NCBI GenBank assembly: GCA_907165065.1
Contig: OU015528.1
Span: forward strand, 23,394,015-23,458,014
DNA length: 64,000 bases
Source of the DNA: Caprimulgus europaeus
Taxonomy: Eukaryota; Chordata; Aves; Caprimulgiformes; Caprimulgidae
Reading direction: 5' to 3'
Shown: positions 63,901 to 64,000 of the stretch, one piece after another
How positions within the stretch are numbered: position 1 is the first letter of the stretch
Layout: every line of letters begins with the position of its first letter
Translations under genes and position numbers: made by a program
Notes under the pieces: model-generated
The model's database searches: none
What the model saw: the letters and a program-made list of their open reading frames with translations, nothing else
What the model was told of the DNA's origin: nothing

Positions 63901-64000
63901 TTTCTAGGGAGATTTTCATGTATATACTTGAATATATGCTAAAAAATGGTTTTTTTCTGACCATTTGAGTAATGGTTTTGTACATTTCTAGCATCACTGG
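60906..64000. other. AT-rich stretch with no identified gene
   Basis: No exon or named repeat recognised. Four successive minus-strand frames (61855-62702, 62-102 codons, in different registers) cluster here but match no family I know. See findings. Confidence 0.5.

Noticed and set aside
1-64000. tRNA, rRNA, snRNA genes, CRISPR arrays and telomeric repeats
   Set aside because: Looked for the usual signature words by eye (tRNA B-box, U6 start, spaced direct repeats, TTAGGG arrays) and found none. A covariance-model scan would be needed to exclude divergent small RNA genes.

Overview
This window looks like non-coding nuclear DNA from a bird. Every interspersed repeat I can name is a CR1 (chicken repeat 1) LINE. 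The better-kept copies encode the C-terminal part of the CR1 ORF2 reverse transcriptase and end in the octamer ATTCTRTG, which is typical of avian CR1. I see no mammalian L1 or Alu, no bacterial-style gene packing, no rRNA or tRNA, and no CRISPR array. A crocodilian or turtle source is possible but less likely. I cannot name the species.

No host coding exon can be supported. All open frames are short (at most 163 codons) and scattered over both strands. The only ones with recognisable protein content are CR1 fragments. The window is best read as a gene desert or the inside of a very large intron, AT-rich, with a few purine-rich or GC-richer islets.

Layout. 1-788: a 5'-truncated CR1 on the minus strand, running off the left edge. 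789-5616: no named feature. 5617-7165: a very old, broken CR1 on the minus strand, with reverse transcriptase motifs still readable. 7166-11667: nothing named apart from an A/C-rich patch. 11668-12655: two CR1 fragments of different age, head to tail on the plus strand. 12656-21569: nothing named except purine-rich tracts, one with a G-quadruplex motif. 21570-21860: a GGGAA pentanucleotide array with 54 uninterrupted copies, the most striking object here. 21861-36820: apparently unique, with homeodomain-type motif clusters near 29.7-30.9 kb and a G/A-rich segment at 31.3-31.9 kb. 36821-36929: a polypurine tract with a second G-quadruplex motif. 36930-48839: apparently unique, with homopolymer A runs. 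48840-49631: T tracts, a 20-bp perfect AT palindrome and then a CR1 with a 163-codon open frame. 49632-60596: AT-rich, nothing named. 60597-60905: a CR1 3' end on the minus strand. 60906-64000: nothing named.

There are no interacting host genes to describe. The biology visible here is retrotransposon accumulation over several periods plus simple-repeat expansion. I did not find a convincing new biological system. The pentanucleotide array is the best target for follow-up.
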